In this document: positions 1 through 8,541 of the stretch, piece after piece
How positions within the stretch are numbered: the first letter of the stretch is position 1
Layout of the letters: each line of letters opens with the position of its first letter
Assembly (NCBI RefSeq): GCF_001280065.1
Contig: NZ_LGEA01000092.1
Coordinates: 62,001-126,000 of the forward strand
Origin: Streptomyces sp. NRRL B-1140
Lineage (GTDB): Bacteria > Actinomycetota > Actinomycetes > Streptomycetales > Streptomycetaceae
Direction: 5' to 3'
DNA: 64,000 bases
Program-made: the position numbers and the translations under genes
Notes under the pieces: model-generated
Database searches by the model: none
What the model was told of the DNA's origin: nothing
The model's input: the letters and a program-made list of their open reading frames with translations, nothing else

Positions 1-1
1 C

Positions 2-469
2 GTCGTCAACAAGGCGGGTGAGAAGCTCATCATCACGATGGAGGAAGTCCTCCACGACTCCTCGCACGAACTGGGCGTCGACCCCGGCCTGATCAAGGAC
101 GGCGTGGAAGCGCACCTCCAGGAGCTGCTCGCCGACCGTATCGAGACACTCGGCGACGGCTACACGCTGATCCGACGCGAGTACCCGACGGCCATCGGGC
201 CGGTCGACATCCTGTGCCGGGACGCCGACGGCAGGACCGTCGCCGTGGAGATCAAGCGGCGCGGTGAGATCGACGGCGTGGAACAGCTCACGCGTTACCT
301 GGAGCTGCTCAACCGCGATCCCCATCTCGCCCCGGTGCGCGGTGTCTTCGCGGCGCAGGAGATCAAGCCCCAGGCCCGCGTGCTCGCGACCGACCGCGGC
401 ATCGGCTGCCAGGTGCTCGACTACGACGCGCTGCGGGGCATCGAGGACGACAAGCTGCGGCTGTTCTGA
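2..469 (+). CDS. nucS: Endonuclease NucS/EndoMS, C-terminal part (5' truncated by window)
   Basis: This is the C-terminal ~155 residues of NucS (EndoMS), the archaeal/actinobacterial mismatch endonuclease that takes the place of MutS/MutL repair. The reading frame is open from base 2, so the gene starts upstream of the window; the internal ATG at 38 is not the start. The restriction-endonuclease-like core is visible as [10 protein letters not shown] followed by VAVEIKRRG, giving the Asp and Glu-x-Lys metal-binding residues. The end KLRLF resembles the C-terminal beta-clamp contact of the family (family knowledge, not tested). A strong hairpin follows the stop. Identification is confident from the catalytic block and from its place near the atp region, as in other Streptomyces. 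Confidence 0.9.
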   Translation, partial: VVNKAGEKLIITMEEVLHDSSHELGVDPGLIKDGVEAHLQELLADRIETLGDGYTLIRREYPTAIGPVDILCRDADGRTVAVEIKRRGEIDGVEQLTRYLELLNRDPHLAPVRGVFAAQEIKPQARVLATDRGIGCQVLDYDALRGIEDDKLRLF

Positions 470-488
470 CAGCCGGACGACGACGAAC

Positions 489-519
489 AGGGCCGGGTCC
501 GAGGAGCGGACCCGGCCCT
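489..519. terminator. Bidirectional terminator between convergent nucS and the 833-aa gene
   Basis: A 13-bp perfect stem (489-501 with 507-519, AGGGCCGGGTCCG and its complement) closes a 5-base loop. It lies between two convergent genes, 20 bases after nucS and 17 bases before the other stop codon, so it can end transcription from both sides. No long T tract is present, as usual in Streptomyces. Confidence 0.8.
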
Positions 520-535
520 GCCGTGTGCACAGGCG

Positions 536-3037
536 TCAGATCACCGTCTCCGGGCCGCTCGGCGTGCCCGTGGCGCTCTGCGACGCGCTCGCCGAAGTAC
601 TCGTGGGAGAGCTGGGCGCCGGGCCGCTGGCCGAGTTCGAGGTGGAGGGGCTCGTCGTCGGCGGCTCCGAGGTCGGCGGCTCGGAGGTGGGCGGCTGCGA
701 GGTGGGCGGCTCGGACGTCGGCGGCTTGGACGTCGGCGGCTTCGACGTGGGCGGCTTCGACGTCGCGGGCGGCTTGGACGTGGCGGGCGGCTTCGAGGAC
801 GACGGCGGCTTCGACGGCGACGGGGAGTCACTCGGGTCCTGCGAACCGCTCGGGGAATCCGTCGGCGTCGGGTCGTCCGACGTGCCGGGCGTCCCGTCCG
901 GGCCCGGGTCCGTCGGGCGAGCGGGCGCACCGCCGGTGTCGCCGCCGCCGTCGTTCCCCGGCCGGTCGGCACCGATGCTGTCGTCGTCGACACCCTGGCT
1001 GGCGGACGGGTTGACGCCGACCTGGCCGGAAGGCGGGTTCCTGTCGTTGTCGGAGGTGGCACCCAGCGTCACCACCGTGCCCAGGACGGCGACGAGCAGG
1101 GCACCGGCACCGGCGGCCACGAGGTTGCGCCGGGCCAGCCCCTTGAGGCCGCCCCGGGCCGCCCGTGAGGGCGCGGGCGAGCTGCGGTGGGTGACCAGGG
1201 TCGCGGAGGGCGGCTGCTGGAGCTGCGGGAAGGGCGCCGGAACACCGCCGGGCGGGGACGCCGACTCCTCATCGCGGGTGTCGGGCACCTCCTCCCCCGC
1301 GGTCGGCCCGAGCCCGATCGGGGTGCCCGAGCGGTCGGCGACCAGGGCGAGGGCACGGCGGCCGGCGACGGTGCCCCGCTTGTCGGCGAGAGCGCCGCGC
1401 AGGCCGATGGAGGCCTCCAGTTCGGCCCGGGCCCGGTCGAGCTGCCCCGCGCACAGCGCGAGGACTCCGAGCTCGTGGTGGAAGTAGGCCTCTTCTGCCA
1501 CGTCTCCGGCGAGCCGGGCGGCCTCGGCGCCGGAGCGCAGGGCCCGCTCCCAGGCGCTCCAGTGCAGTCCGGCGGCGAACGCGGGGGCGGCGGTGCGGGC
1601 CAGGTGCACGGCCGCGCTCTCCTCGCCCTCGGCGGGCGGACGGGTGACCGGCCCGAGAACGGCAAGGGCGGCGAGGACCGCGTCGGCCTCGGCGCACACG
1701 CGCTCAGGGGTGACCGAGGGGTGCCCGGCCCACCAGGAGTAATGCTGGGCGGCGCTGCGGGCACCGGCCTCGGTGTCGTCGGCGTATCCGGCCGCCTCCA
1801 GCTGGGCCGGCACGCCGGCCGCGAGGCGGTAGCGCGAGCCGACCGGGGAGACCAGACCGCAGGCGGCCAGTTCGCCGAGTGCGGCGTCCGCGTGGGTGTC
1901 GCCGACCAGGGCGGGCAGATGCGCCTGGTGCGGGACCTCGCCGCCGAGGACGAGCGCGAACCGCAGGGTGGCGCGGGCGGAGGCGCTCAGCCGGGAGGCG
2001 AGCAGCGGCGCGGGCGCGGCGGCCTCGCCGAGCGCGGGCAGCGGCACGTCGTCGCCGAGGTCGTAGGTCTCGGTGCTGTCGGCCGGGGGCGCGTCCTCGA
2101 ACACGCCGAACTCGTCGACGGCACTGGTGCCGGCGCGCAGCCGGTCGCGCTGCCGCAGCAGGGCACCGGCCTGGACGAAGCGCAGCGGCAGGCCCTCGGA
2201 CTCGAACCAGAGGTCGCCGGCCCAGTTGGACTCGTCCTCGGTGAGGCTCCGGCCGACAGCGTGTTCCAGCAGGTCGAGCCCGGCCGCGCGCTCCAGCCCG
2301 CCGAGGACGACCTCCTCGACGGCGGAGTCGGCCGAGGGGGCCGGCACGTCCGGGGTCGCGCCGAAGAGGAAGGCGCACTCGGGGGTCGCCTCCAGCAGCT
2401 CGTCCAGCGCGGCGCCGCCGAACTCCAGGTCGTCGAGGACGACGACCGCGCCGATCTCACGGAGGTGGGTGAGCAGCTCGTCCCGGTCCGGGCGGTACAG
2501 CGGGGCGCTGAAGACCGCGTGGAACAGGCCGTACAGCAGGTCCTCGGAAGTACGTCCGAAGCCGTTGAGACGGACCACGCCGTCGGGGGCGAGGTCGGAG
2601 CAGTCCTCGGCGACCAGGTCGAGGAGGCGGGTGCGACCGGAGCCGGCCGGGCCGGTGAGGCGGGTGGAGCGGCCGCGGGCGAGCAGGCGCACCAGGCGCT
2701 CGCGTTCGTCCTGGCGGGCCAGCAGCGGCAGGGCGGGCTGCGGGGGGCCGGGCGGGACGGGCGGGCGGGCCGCGCGCTCGGCCTCGGCACGCTCGGCCGC
2801 GGTGAGCTTCACGGGCCGGGCGGGCCGTCGGGTGGGCGGGCAGGCCTCGATCTCGCTGCCGTCGACGGGGTTGACCGTCAGCAGGAAATCGCCGGCGACG
2901 AGCTGCACCGTGCGGGCGAGCGCCGGTGCGTGCTGGGCGAACTCGGGTGTGAGGGATTCCCTGGGAGGGCGCTGGCGCGGCGCGGGGCCGTCGCCGTCGT
3001 GGCCGTACTCCTCGGGTCCCTGGTTGTCAGGATCCAT
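536..3037 (-). CDS. Membrane-anchored P-loop ATPase with Pro/Thr/Ser-rich extracytoplasmic tail
   Basis: An 833-residue protein of unknown role. After a charged N-terminus there is a P-loop (GPAGSGRT, residues 129-136) in an AAA/STAND-like ATPase region of the kind found in LuxR-family sensors, followed by a helical region that looks TPR-like. A single membrane segment lies near residues 645-670 (NLVAAGAGALLVAVLGTVV). Beyond it is a low-complexity tail of KPPTS/EPPTS repeats. The inferred topology is ATPase in the cytoplasm and tail outside or in the wall. The start is supported by GGGGGG a few bases upstream of the ATG. No DNA-binding domain is visible, so a regulator label would be unsafe. 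The position between nucS and a STAS gene is the usual one in Streptomyces. Confidence 0.75.
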   Translation of the reverse strand: MDPDNQGPEEYGHDGDGPAPRQRPPRESLTPEFAQHAPALARTVQLVAGDFLLTVNPVDGSEIEACPPTRRPARPVKLTAAERAEAERAARPPVPPGPPQPALPLLARQDERERLVRLLARGRSTRLTGPAGSGRTRLLDLVAEDCSDLAPDGVVRLNGFGRTSEDLLYGLFHAVFSAPLYRPDRDELLTHLREIGAVVVLDDLEFGGAALDELLEATPECAFLFGATPDVPAPSADSAVEEVVLGGLERAAGLDLLEHAVGRSLTEDESNWAGDLWFESEGLPLRFVQAGALLRQRDRLRAGTSAVDEFGVFEDAPPADSTETYDLGDDVPLPALGEAAAPAPLLASRLSASARATLRFALVLGGEVPHQAHLPALVGDTHADAALGELAACGLVSPVGSRYRLAAGVPAQLEAAGYADDTEAGARSAAQHYSWWAGHPSVTPERVCAEADAVLAALAVLGPVTRPPAEGEESAAVHLARTAAPAFAAGLHWSAWERALRSGAEAARLAGDVAEEAYFHHELGVLALCAGQLDRARAELEASIGLRGALADKRGTVAGRRALALVADRSGTPIGLGPTAGEEVPDTRDEESASPPGGVPAPFPQLQQPPSATLVTHRSSPAPSRAARGGLKGLARRNLVAAGAGALLVAVLGTVVTLGATSDNDRNPPSGQVGVNPSASQGVDDDSIGADRPGNDGGGDTGGAPARPTDPGPDGTPGTSDDPTPTDSPSGSQDPSDSPSPSKPPSSSKPPATSKPPATSKPPTSKPPTSKPPTSEPPTSQPPTSEPPTSEPPTTSPSTSNSASGPAPSSPTSTSASASQSATGTPSGPETVI
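659..812 (-). repeat. 15-bp coding repeats for the xPPTS tail
   Basis: Roughly nine imperfect copies of a 15-bp unit (plus-strand form GGCGGCTCGGAGGTG with variants) encode successive KPPTS/EPPTS/QPPTS and SKPPAT units in the tail of the 833-residue ATPase. This is a length-variable minisatellite inside a gene, not a CRISPR array. Confidence 0.75.
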
Positions 3038-3304
3038 AGGTCAAGCCCCCCAAAAGCGTGTGTGTGCTCGGAAAAGCCCCTCCCGGCCTTGCTGCACACC
3101 GCGCTGTCGCTTCTGGTCCGGTCCCGCTCGAAGGGTGTCAAGGCAGCGGGCAGCCGAACCCTAAACCTTCGCACAGTATCTACGACAGTCCGGGGTACCG
3201 CTCCGTCCGTAACGTCACGGTCTCGTGAGGATTGTGCGCGTCGCCCGGCGTGGCGACAGGCGTCCGGGTCTCCCCGGTCGCCCGGCTCACACCCGTACGA
3301 GCCG

Positions 3305-3628
3305 TCACACGCGGGGGAGCGTCTCCACCCCGATGCCTCCCTCGATCGCCAGGATCCGGTGCAGGCGGGTGGCCACCAGCAGGCGCTGCATCTGCGGCGG
3401 TACGTCGCGCAGCACCAGGCGCCGGCCGCAGCGGCCGGCCCGTCGGTGGGCTCCCATGATCACACCCAGGCCGGTGGCGTCCCAGGAGTCCAGTTCGGAC
3501 AGGTCCAGCACGAGGTCCCCGACTCCGTCGTCGACGGCCGAGTGCAGGACCGTACGGGCGTCCGCCGCGCTCCGGACGTCGAGGCGGCCCCCGACGACCA
3601 GCCCGGCGTGGTCGCCCCTGATGTACAT
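3305..3628 (-). CDS. STAS-domain anti-sigma factor antagonist-like protein
   Basis: A 107-residue single STAS domain of the SpoIIAA/BldG type. The phosphorylation-site loop is LDSWDATGLGV, so the residue that is normally the phosphorylated Ser is Thr here, which partner kinases can also use. Such proteins bind anti-sigma kinases and release sigma factors in a phosphorylation-dependent way (family knowledge). No cognate anti-sigma kinase lies next to it; the nearest such ATPase-like gene is in the mobile element at 48789. It is on the same strand as hbd upstream but separated by a stem-loop, so it is probably transcribed on its own. Confidence 0.85.
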   Translation of the reverse strand: MYIRGDHAGLVVGGRLDVRSAADARTVLHSAVDDGVGDLVLDLSELDSWDATGLGVIMGAHRRAGRCGRRLVLRDVPPQMQRLLVATRLHRILAIEGGIGVETLPRV

Positions 3629-3679
3629 ATGCGCTCCCCGTGCGTGCGAATCGTGCTCCGCGTTCTGGATGTGGGTGAT

Positions 3680-3714
3680 GCAACCTCTGACTGTGTGGAG
3701 GAGTCAGAGGTTGC
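3680..3714 (-). terminator. Stem-loop between hbd and the STAS gene
   Basis: A 13-bp perfect stem (3680-3692 with 3702-3714, arms GCAACCTCTGACT and complement) has a 9-base loop. It lies 65 bases after the hbd stop and 52 bases before the STAS start, so it should end hbd transcription. Confidence 0.7.
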
Positions 3715-3779
3715 TTCTTGTAAGCGAACCGATACCGAATTCACCCGTGGGTGTGATGGGCCCCTGGGCATGTGCGGTT

Positions 3780-4628
3780 TCAGTGCTTGTAGAAGCCCTG
3801 CCCGCTCTTGCGTCCGATGTCACCGGCGTCAACCATCCGGCGCATCGACTCGGGAGCCGCGAACTTCTCGTCCTGGGACTCGGTGTAGATGTTGTTCGTG
3901 GCGTGCAGCAGGATGTCGACGCCGGTCAGGTCCGCCGTCGCCAGCGGGCCCATCGCGTGACCGAAGCCCAGCTTGCAGGCCAGGTCGATGTCCTCGGCGC
4001 TCGCCACGCCCGACTCCTGCAGCTTCGCGGCCTCGACGACCAGGGCGCAGATGAGACGGGTCGTCACGAAGCCGGCGACGTCGCGGTTGACGACGATGCA
4101 GGTCTTGCCGACCGACTCGGCGAACTCCCGTGCGGTGGCGAGGGTTTCGTCGCTGGTCTTGTAGCCGCGCACCAGTTCGCACAGCTGCATCATCGGCACC
4201 GGCGAGAAGAAGTGCGTGCCGACGACCCGTTCGGGGCGTTCCGTCGCCGCCGCGATCTTGGTGATCGGAATGGCGGAGGTGTTGGAGGCGAGGACCGCCT
4301 CGTCCTTCACGATCTTGTCGAGGGCGCGGAAGATCTCGTGCTTGATCTCCAGCTTCTCGAACACGGCCTCGACGACCACGTCCGCGTCCGCCACGGCGTC
4401 CAGGTCGGTGGTCGCGGTGATGCGGGCCAGGGCGGCGTCGGCGTCGTGCGCCTCCAGCTTGCCCTTGGCGACGAACTTGTCGTACGACGCCTTGATGCCG
4501 TCGGTGCCCCGCGTCAGCGCCTCGTCGGTGACGTCACGAAGGACCACCTCCCAGCCCGCCTGTGCGGAGACCTGGGCGATGCCGGACCCCATGAGGCCGG
4601 CTCCGATGACGGCAAGCTTCCGTGCCAC
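3780..4628 (-). CDS. hbd: 3-hydroxybutyryl-CoA dehydrogenase
   Basis: A 282-residue NAD(P)-dependent 3-hydroxyacyl-CoA dehydrogenase that interconverts acetoacetyl-CoA and 3-hydroxybutyryl-CoA, used in butyryl-CoA and ethylmalonyl-CoA-linked carbon flow. The N-terminal Rossmann motif is VIGAGLMGSGIAQ. The catalytic His lies in GTHFFSPVPMMQLCELV; the common family motif has HFFNP, and the N-to-S change is a tolerated variant as far as I recall. The C-terminal dimerisation domain ends GFGHAMGPL ... SGQGFYKH, typical of the short single-function family. The divergence of function from PaaH or FadB-type proteins cannot be settled from sequence alone. Confidence 0.92.
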   Translation of the reverse strand: MARKLAVIGAGLMGSGIAQVSAQAGWEVVLRDVTDEALTRGTDGIKASYDKFVAKGKLEAHDADAALARITATTDLDAVADADVVVEAVFEKLEIKHEIFRALDKIVKDEAVLASNTSAIPITKIAAATERPERVVGTHFFSPVPMMQLCELVRGYKTSDETLATAREFAESVGKTCIVVNRDVAGFVTTRLICALVVEAAKLQESGVASAEDIDLACKLGFGHAMGPLATADLTGVDILLHATNNIYTESQDEKFAAPESMRRMVDAGDIGRKSGQGFYKH

Positions 4629-4712
4629 TGTGCGACTCCCCTGACGCGCTGCTCATGTCTGCTTCTCGGCCGGACACTAGCGCTCGCGAGAGCGTGTGTG
4701 AGCGCTTAGTAA

Positions 4713-4744
4713 CGCGTTTCACGTCTCACGACGTGAGACACGCG
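4713..4744. promoter_or_regulatory. Inverted repeat between tetR stop and hbd start
   Basis: A perfect palindrome GTCTCAC-GAC-GTGAGAC (4723-4739), extended outward by CGCGT/ACGCG, begins right after the TetR stop codon. It is either the tetR terminator or an operator in front of hbd. The 7-bp arms with 3-bp spacer are compatible with either, and the sequence does not decide. Confidence 0.5.
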
Positions 4745-5386
4745 TCACGCGCCGCCTCGTACGGCGTAGTTGAGCACCTTCTCGCTCAACAGCTCCTCGA
4801 CGTCGTCGAGGACGACGAGCATCTCCCGTGACACTTCGTCCGGGTTGCGCCCCTTGACCATCTCGCGGCCGATCGCGGCGAAAAGGGTGCCGTGCACCCA
4901 GCAGACCTGACCGGCGATCAGCCCGGGCAGCGGGTCACCGGCACCGGCGCCGGTCTCCTCGCGGAGCGTCGCCTCCAGGTTGTCCTGGAGCTCCTGCTGG
5001 ATGCCCCACAGCCGGGAGCGCAGCGGCGGTGCCTCCTCGATGCAGCGCATGAAACGGTCGTAGCCCTCGATGAGGCCCATACGGGGCGAGACGGCCTCGA
5101 TCTCGGCGCGCAGCTCGCGCAGCACCGCCCGGGTGGCCGACTCCCCCGCGTCCCGGCCGCGCACCCAGCGCGAGAGCCGGTCGACGACGCCCTGGGAGCG
5201 GTCGAAGAAGAGGTCCTCCTTGGCAGGGAAGTAGTTGTAGACGGTGTTCACGGAGACGTCGGCCGCCTCCGCCACGTCCGCGATCGTCACCGCCATGAAC
5301 CCGCGCTCCAGGAACAGCCCGGTGGCGATGTCGGAGATGCGCTGCCGGGTCTCGCGCTTCTTCCGTTCCCTGAGTCCCTCAGCCAT
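4745..5386 (-). CDS. TetR-family transcriptional regulator
   Basis: A 213-residue TetR repressor. The N-terminal helix-turn-helix is clear (TIADVAEAADVSVNTVYNYF, about residues 33-52), followed by a helical ligand-binding domain without a recognisable specificity. It is divergent from the DrrA/DrrB-like ABC exporter at 5466-7033 with an 80-base intergenic region, so the likely target is that exporter promoter and its own. The ligand is unknown but probably an exported hydrophobic drug-like compound (inference). Confidence 0.9.
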   Translation of the reverse strand: MAEGLRERKKRETRQRISDIATGLFLERGFMAVTIADVAEAADVSVNTVYNYFPAKEDLFFDRSQGVVDRLSRWVRGRDAGESATRAVLRELRAEIEAVSPRMGLIEGYDRFMRCIEEAPPLRSRLWGIQQELQDNLEATLREETGAGAGDPLPGLIAGQVCWVHGTLFAAIGREMVKGRNPDEVSREMLVVLDDVEELLSEKVLNYAVRGGA

Positions 5387-5465
5387 GTCCGCATCCTAGC
5401 TTCTCTGGGGTCCCCCAAAACTTGGAGTCATTGCAAAATTTAAGAGACTCTGTTTTTCTGGAGCC
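5387..5465. promoter_or_regulatory. Divergent promoter region of tetR and ABC exporter
   Basis: This 79-base gap contains an unusually AT-rich stretch (about 5432-5460, including GCAAAATTTAAG) in a GC-rich context. Imperfect symmetric elements occur (AAAACTTGGAGTC versus GACTCTGTTTT), which would suit a TetR operator overlapping both promoters. No exact palindrome was found. Confidence 0.4.
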
Positions 5466-6248
5466 ATGACCATCATCAGTACGGCCGGGCTGGCCCGTAC
5501 CTTCCTGACCAAGAACGGCCCCGTGGAGGCCGTGCGCTCCATCGACCTGACCGTCCACGAGGGCGAGATCCTCGGCTTCCTCGGCCCGAACGGCGCCGGC
5601 AAGACGACGACCCTGCGGATGCTGACGACCCTGCTGGCACCGACCGGCGGTGCCGCCACCGTCGCGGGATGCGACCTGGCGACCGACGCGGCCGGCGTGC
5701 GGCGGGCCTGCGGTTACGTGGCACAGTCCGGCGGGGTCGATCCGCAGATCAGCGTGCGGGAGGAGCTGGTCACCCAGGGGCGGCTGTACCGGCTGTCCAG
5801 GGCCCGGGCCGCAGAGCGCGCCGGGGAACTGGCCCGCGAGCTGGACCTCACCGGGCTCCTCGACCGCAAGTGCGGTGCGCTGTCCGGCGGACAGCGGCGG
5901 CGGCTGGACATCGCCATGGCTCTCACCCACCGCCCCGAGGTGCTGTTCCTGGACGAGCCGACGACCGGTCTCGACCCCGGCAGTCGCGCCGACCTGTGGG
6001 ACCTGGTGCGCCGGCTGCGCGACGAGCACGGCACCACGGTGTTCCTGACCACGCACTACCTCGACGAGGCCGACGCCCTCTCCGACCGGCTGGTCGTCGT
6101 CGACCACGGCGTGGTCGTCGCCGAGGGCACCCCGAGCGCGCTGAAGCTGCGCCACGGCGGATCGCTCGACGCCTCGCTGCAGGACACGTTCCTGGCCATC
6201 ACCGGCCGCAGCGCCGCCCCGGCCGAGCAGGCCCCCGTCGCCGTATGA
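5466..6248 (+). CDS. ABC exporter ATP-binding protein (DrrA family)
   Basis: A 260-residue ABC ATPase with Walker A GPNGAGKTT, signature LSGGQRRRLDIAMAL, Walker B VLFLDEPT and H-loop TTHYLDEAD. The length and the pairing with a six-helix permease 20 bases downstream mark it as a DrrA-type half of a drug or lipid exporter. The C-terminal extension of about 40 residues after the H-loop is typical of DrrA. It is divergent from a TetR gene, which probably controls it. Confidence 0.92.
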   Translation: MTIISTAGLARTFLTKNGPVEAVRSIDLTVHEGEILGFLGPNGAGKTTTLRMLTTLLAPTGGAATVAGCDLATDAAGVRRACGYVAQSGGVDPQISVREELVTQGRLYRLSRARAAERAGELARELDLTGLLDRKCGALSGGQRRRLDIAMALTHRPEVLFLDEPTTGLDPGSRADLWDLVRRLRDEHGTTVFLTTHYLDEADALSDRLVVVDHGVVVAEGTPSALKLRHGGSLDASLQDTFLAITGRSAAPAEQAPVAV

Positions 6249-6268
6249 GAAGTCGCAGGAGAAGCCAC

Positions 6269-7033
6269 ATGAGAGACCGAGGCACATCGATGCTGTTGCA
6301 CGACACCGCGCTCGTCTACGGGCGCTACCTCCGCCAGTCCCTGCGCTCCCGCTTCGCACTGCTCTTCGGCGTGCTCATGCCTCTGCTGTACCTGCTGTTC
6401 TTCGGCCCCCTGCTGACGGATCTGCCGCTGGGCACGGCAGGCAGCTCCTGGCAGGTGCTCGTACCGGGGCTGCTGCTCCAACTCGGTCTGTTCGGGGCGT
6501 CCTTCGCGGGCTTCTCGATCATCATCGAGAAGGGCCACGGCGTGGTCGAGCGCATGCGCGTCACCCCCGTGAGCCGACTGGCCCTGCTGCTCGGCCGGGT
6601 GCTGCGGGAGGCCACGGTGTTCGTCTTCCAGGCCGTGCTGCTGGTGCTGGCGGCGGTGGCGATGGGCCTGCGGGCACCGCTGGCCGGCGTCCTGATCGGC
6701 TTCGCCTTCGTCGCCCTGCTCACGCTCTCGCTGGCCGCCCTGTCGTACGCGCTGGCGATGCGGATGGACACCCCGCAGAGCTTCGGCCCTGCGATCAACG
6801 CGCTGACCATGCCGTCCATGCTGCTGTCCGGTCTGATGCTGCCGATGACGCTGGGGCCTGCCTGGCTGGACGTCCTCTCCCACCTCATGCCGTTCCGCTA
6901 TCTGGTGGACGCGGTACGGGACGCCTACGTCGGCGGCTACGCCACACCCCACATGCTGTACGGCTCTCTGGTCGCCGTCGGCCTCACCGTGCTGTCCGTG
7001 ACAGTGGGCACACGCGTGTTCCGAACCGCCTGA
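6269..7033 (+). CDS. ABC exporter permease (DrrB/ABC-2 family)
   Basis: A 254-residue ABC-2 membrane protein starting MRDRGTSML at ATG 6269, with AGGA eight bases upstream. About six hydrophobic segments are visible, beginning with FALLFGVLMPLLYLLFF, and the conserved ABC-2 block before the last helices reads LSHLMPFRYLVDAVRD. It follows the ATPase by 20 bases and forms one operon with it. Substrate unknown. Confidence 0.9.
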   Translation: MRDRGTSMLLHDTALVYGRYLRQSLRSRFALLFGVLMPLLYLLFFGPLLTDLPLGTAGSSWQVLVPGLLLQLGLFGASFAGFSIIIEKGHGVVERMRVTPVSRLALLLGRVLREATVFVFQAVLLVLAAVAMGLRAPLAGVLIGFAFVALLTLSLAALSYALAMRMDTPQSFGPAINALTMPSMLLSGLMLPMTLGPAWLDVLSHLMPFRYLVDAVRDAYVGGYATPHMLYGSLVAVGLTVLSVTVGTRVFRTA

Positions 7034-7052
7034 GCCTCACTAGGCTGGCCGC

Positions 7053-7625
7053 ATGGTCAATCTGACGCGCATCTACACCAGGACCGGCGACCAGGGCACG
7101 ACCGCGCTCGGCGACATGAGCCGTGTCGCCAAGACCGACCTGCGGATCTCCGCGTACGCCGACGCCAACGAGGCCAACGCGGTGATCGGCACGGCGGTCG
7201 CGCTGGGCGGTCTGGACGCGGAGATCGTCGAGGTCCTCACCCGCGTGCAGAACGACCTGTTCGACGTGGGCGCGGACCTGTCGACGCCGGTGGTGGAGAA
7301 CCCGGAGTTCCCGCCCCTGCGGGTCGAGCAGTTCTACATCGACAGGCTGGAGGCGGACTGCGACCGCTTCAACGAACGCCTGGAGAAGCTCCGCTCGTTC
7401 ATCCTCCCCGGCGGCACCCCCGGCGCGGCCCTGCTCCACCAGGCCTGCACGGTCGTACGCCGGGCGGAGCGCTCCACCTGGACGGCGCTGGAGGTGCACG
7501 GCGAGGTGATGAACCCCCTGACGGCCACCTACCTCAACCGCCTCTCCGACCTCCTGTTCATCCTCGCGAGGACCGCGAACAAGGAGACCGGCGACGTGCT
7601 GTGGGTACCGGGCGGGGAGCGGTAG
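7053..7625 (+). CDS. pduO: PduO-type ATP:cob(I)alamin adenosyltransferase
   Basis: A 190-residue corrinoid adenosyltransferase that makes adenosylcobalamin from cob(I)alamin and ATP. The N-terminal ATP-binding motif TRTGDQGTTALGD (about residues 9-21), the following SAYADANEANA and the C-terminal LNRLSDLLFILAR block are diagnostic of the PduO family. The upstream exporter genes end 19 bases earlier on the same strand, so read-through is possible. Its stop codon abuts, with no spacer, that of the convergent 62-residue gene, leaving no room for a separate terminator. Confidence 0.93.
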   Translation: MVNLTRIYTRTGDQGTTALGDMSRVAKTDLRISAYADANEANAVIGTAVALGGLDAEIVEVLTRVQNDLFDVGADLSTPVVENPEFPPLRVEQFYIDRLEADCDRFNERLEKLRSFILPGGTPGAALLHQACTVVRRAERSTWTALEVHGEVMNPLTATYLNRLSDLLFILARTANKETGDVLWVPGGER

Positions 7626-7814
7626 TCAGTTTCTGCCGCGCGCCGCCTGCCACAGGCCGGAGGCGATCAGCAGGCCGCCGACGCACATCATCACGATGCC
7701 CGCCTTCGTGAGGGTCACGACGGGGGCCTCCACGTCATCGGTGAACAGCCACAGCCCGAGGCCGACCACGAAGGTGACGACACCTTCCACCAGATTCCCG
7801 CGGGCCTTGCTCAT
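7626..7814 (-). CDS. Small two-helix membrane protein (DUF5708-like)
   Basis: A 62-residue protein with two hydrophobic segments (GVVTFVVGLGLWLF and AGIVMMCVGGLLIASGLW). It matches my memory of the small Streptomyces DUF5708 family. Its ATG overlaps the stop of the upstream membrane-protein gene in an ATGA arrangement, so the two are translationally coupled. Function unknown. Confidence 0.7.
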   Translation of the reverse strand: MSKARGNLVEGVVTFVVGLGLWLFTDDVEAPVVTLTKAGIVMMCVGGLLIASGLWQAARGRN

Positions 7815-8389
7815 CGGTGCGCCCCCTCCTTCTCCAGCCGCTCCTCCGGCTCCCCCGCGGGAGCCTTCCGCGGCCAGATCAGGTAGCTGAGCGCGATCAG
7901 GCCGTGGATCCCCGCCGCACGCCAGGCCACATAACGCCAGCTCTCCAGCGAGGTGACGCGGCTCGGGTCGTCGACGTACCAGATCGCGAGCTGGAGGAGC
8001 GCGGTCGCGACGGCGGCGCCCACCAGGGTGCCCAGCCAGACCTGGCCCTCGTACCGCGCCCGGGCCATGCCGTGGCGCGGCGGGCCGAGCGGTTTCGGGG
8101 CGCCGCCCAGCCGGTGGGCGGCGTGGCCGTCGAGCCACTTCACCGTGCGGTGGCCGTGCCCGACCGTGTAGCCGATGTACAGCGCTGCCAGCCCGTGCGT
8201 CCAGTTCGGGTCTGCACCGTTCTTCAGATCCAGAGCGGTGGCGACCAGCAGGACGACCTCCAGCAGCGGCTCGCACAACAGCAGCGCCAAGCCCGTGCGC
8301 GGCATCTTCAGCAGGTAGCGGGTGGCCAGTCCGGCGGCCAGCAGCACCCAGAACCCGATCTCGCAGGCGGCGATCAAGGCGACGATCAC
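7811..8389 (-). CDS. Multi-helix membrane protein of unknown function
   Basis: A 192-residue integral membrane protein. The GTG at 8389 is chosen because GAGAGGAG precedes it by about 6 bases. About five hydrophobic helices are visible, starting IVALIAACEIGFWVLLAAGLA and ending GIHGLIALSYLIW, with a His-rich polar segment (GYTVGHGHRTVKWLDGH) in the middle. I do not recognise the family. It is coupled to the downstream 62-residue gene and divergent from the histidine kinase gene. Confidence 0.7.
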   Translation of the reverse strand: MIVALIAACEIGFWVLLAAGLATRYLLKMPRTGLALLLCEPLLEVVLLVATALDLKNGADPNWTHGLAALYIGYTVGHGHRTVKWLDGHAAHRLGGAPKPLGPPRHGMARARYEGQVWLGTLVGAAVATALLQLAIWYVDDPSRVTSLESWRYVAWRAAGIHGLIALSYLIWPRKAPAGEPEERLEKEGAHR

Positions 8390-8541
8390 GGTTCGCTCCT
8401 CTCGGTGACCTCTCCAGGCTCCCGGGCGGTGCGGCGGTAATCGTCGTCGCGAGTGACGAATGCGCGGTACATCGAAAGATGCAGTCGGGGACCCTCCGCG
8501 GGGATCACGCCCGGCGCGCGGCGGCCGTGTTGGATGGTGAC

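Noticed and set aside
659..812. Regular repeat considered as CRISPR
   Set aside because: There are no unique spacers of even length; it is an in-frame coding repeat of a P/T/S-rich tail.
1187..4054. 955-codon open frame on the plus strand
   Set aside because: It lies antisense to the P-loop ATPase, STAS and hbd genes, with composition typical of a high-GC shadow frame and no domain.
5669..7033. 454-codon frame covering ABC ATPase and permease
   Set aside because: Its first 200 codons are an out-of-frame reading of the ATPase gene; the true permease starts at ATG 6269 with its own ribosome site.
7623..7629. Frameshift or fusion where two convergent genes meet with no gap
   Set aside because: Both stop codons are intact and both proteins end at family-typical lengths; the genes simply abut.
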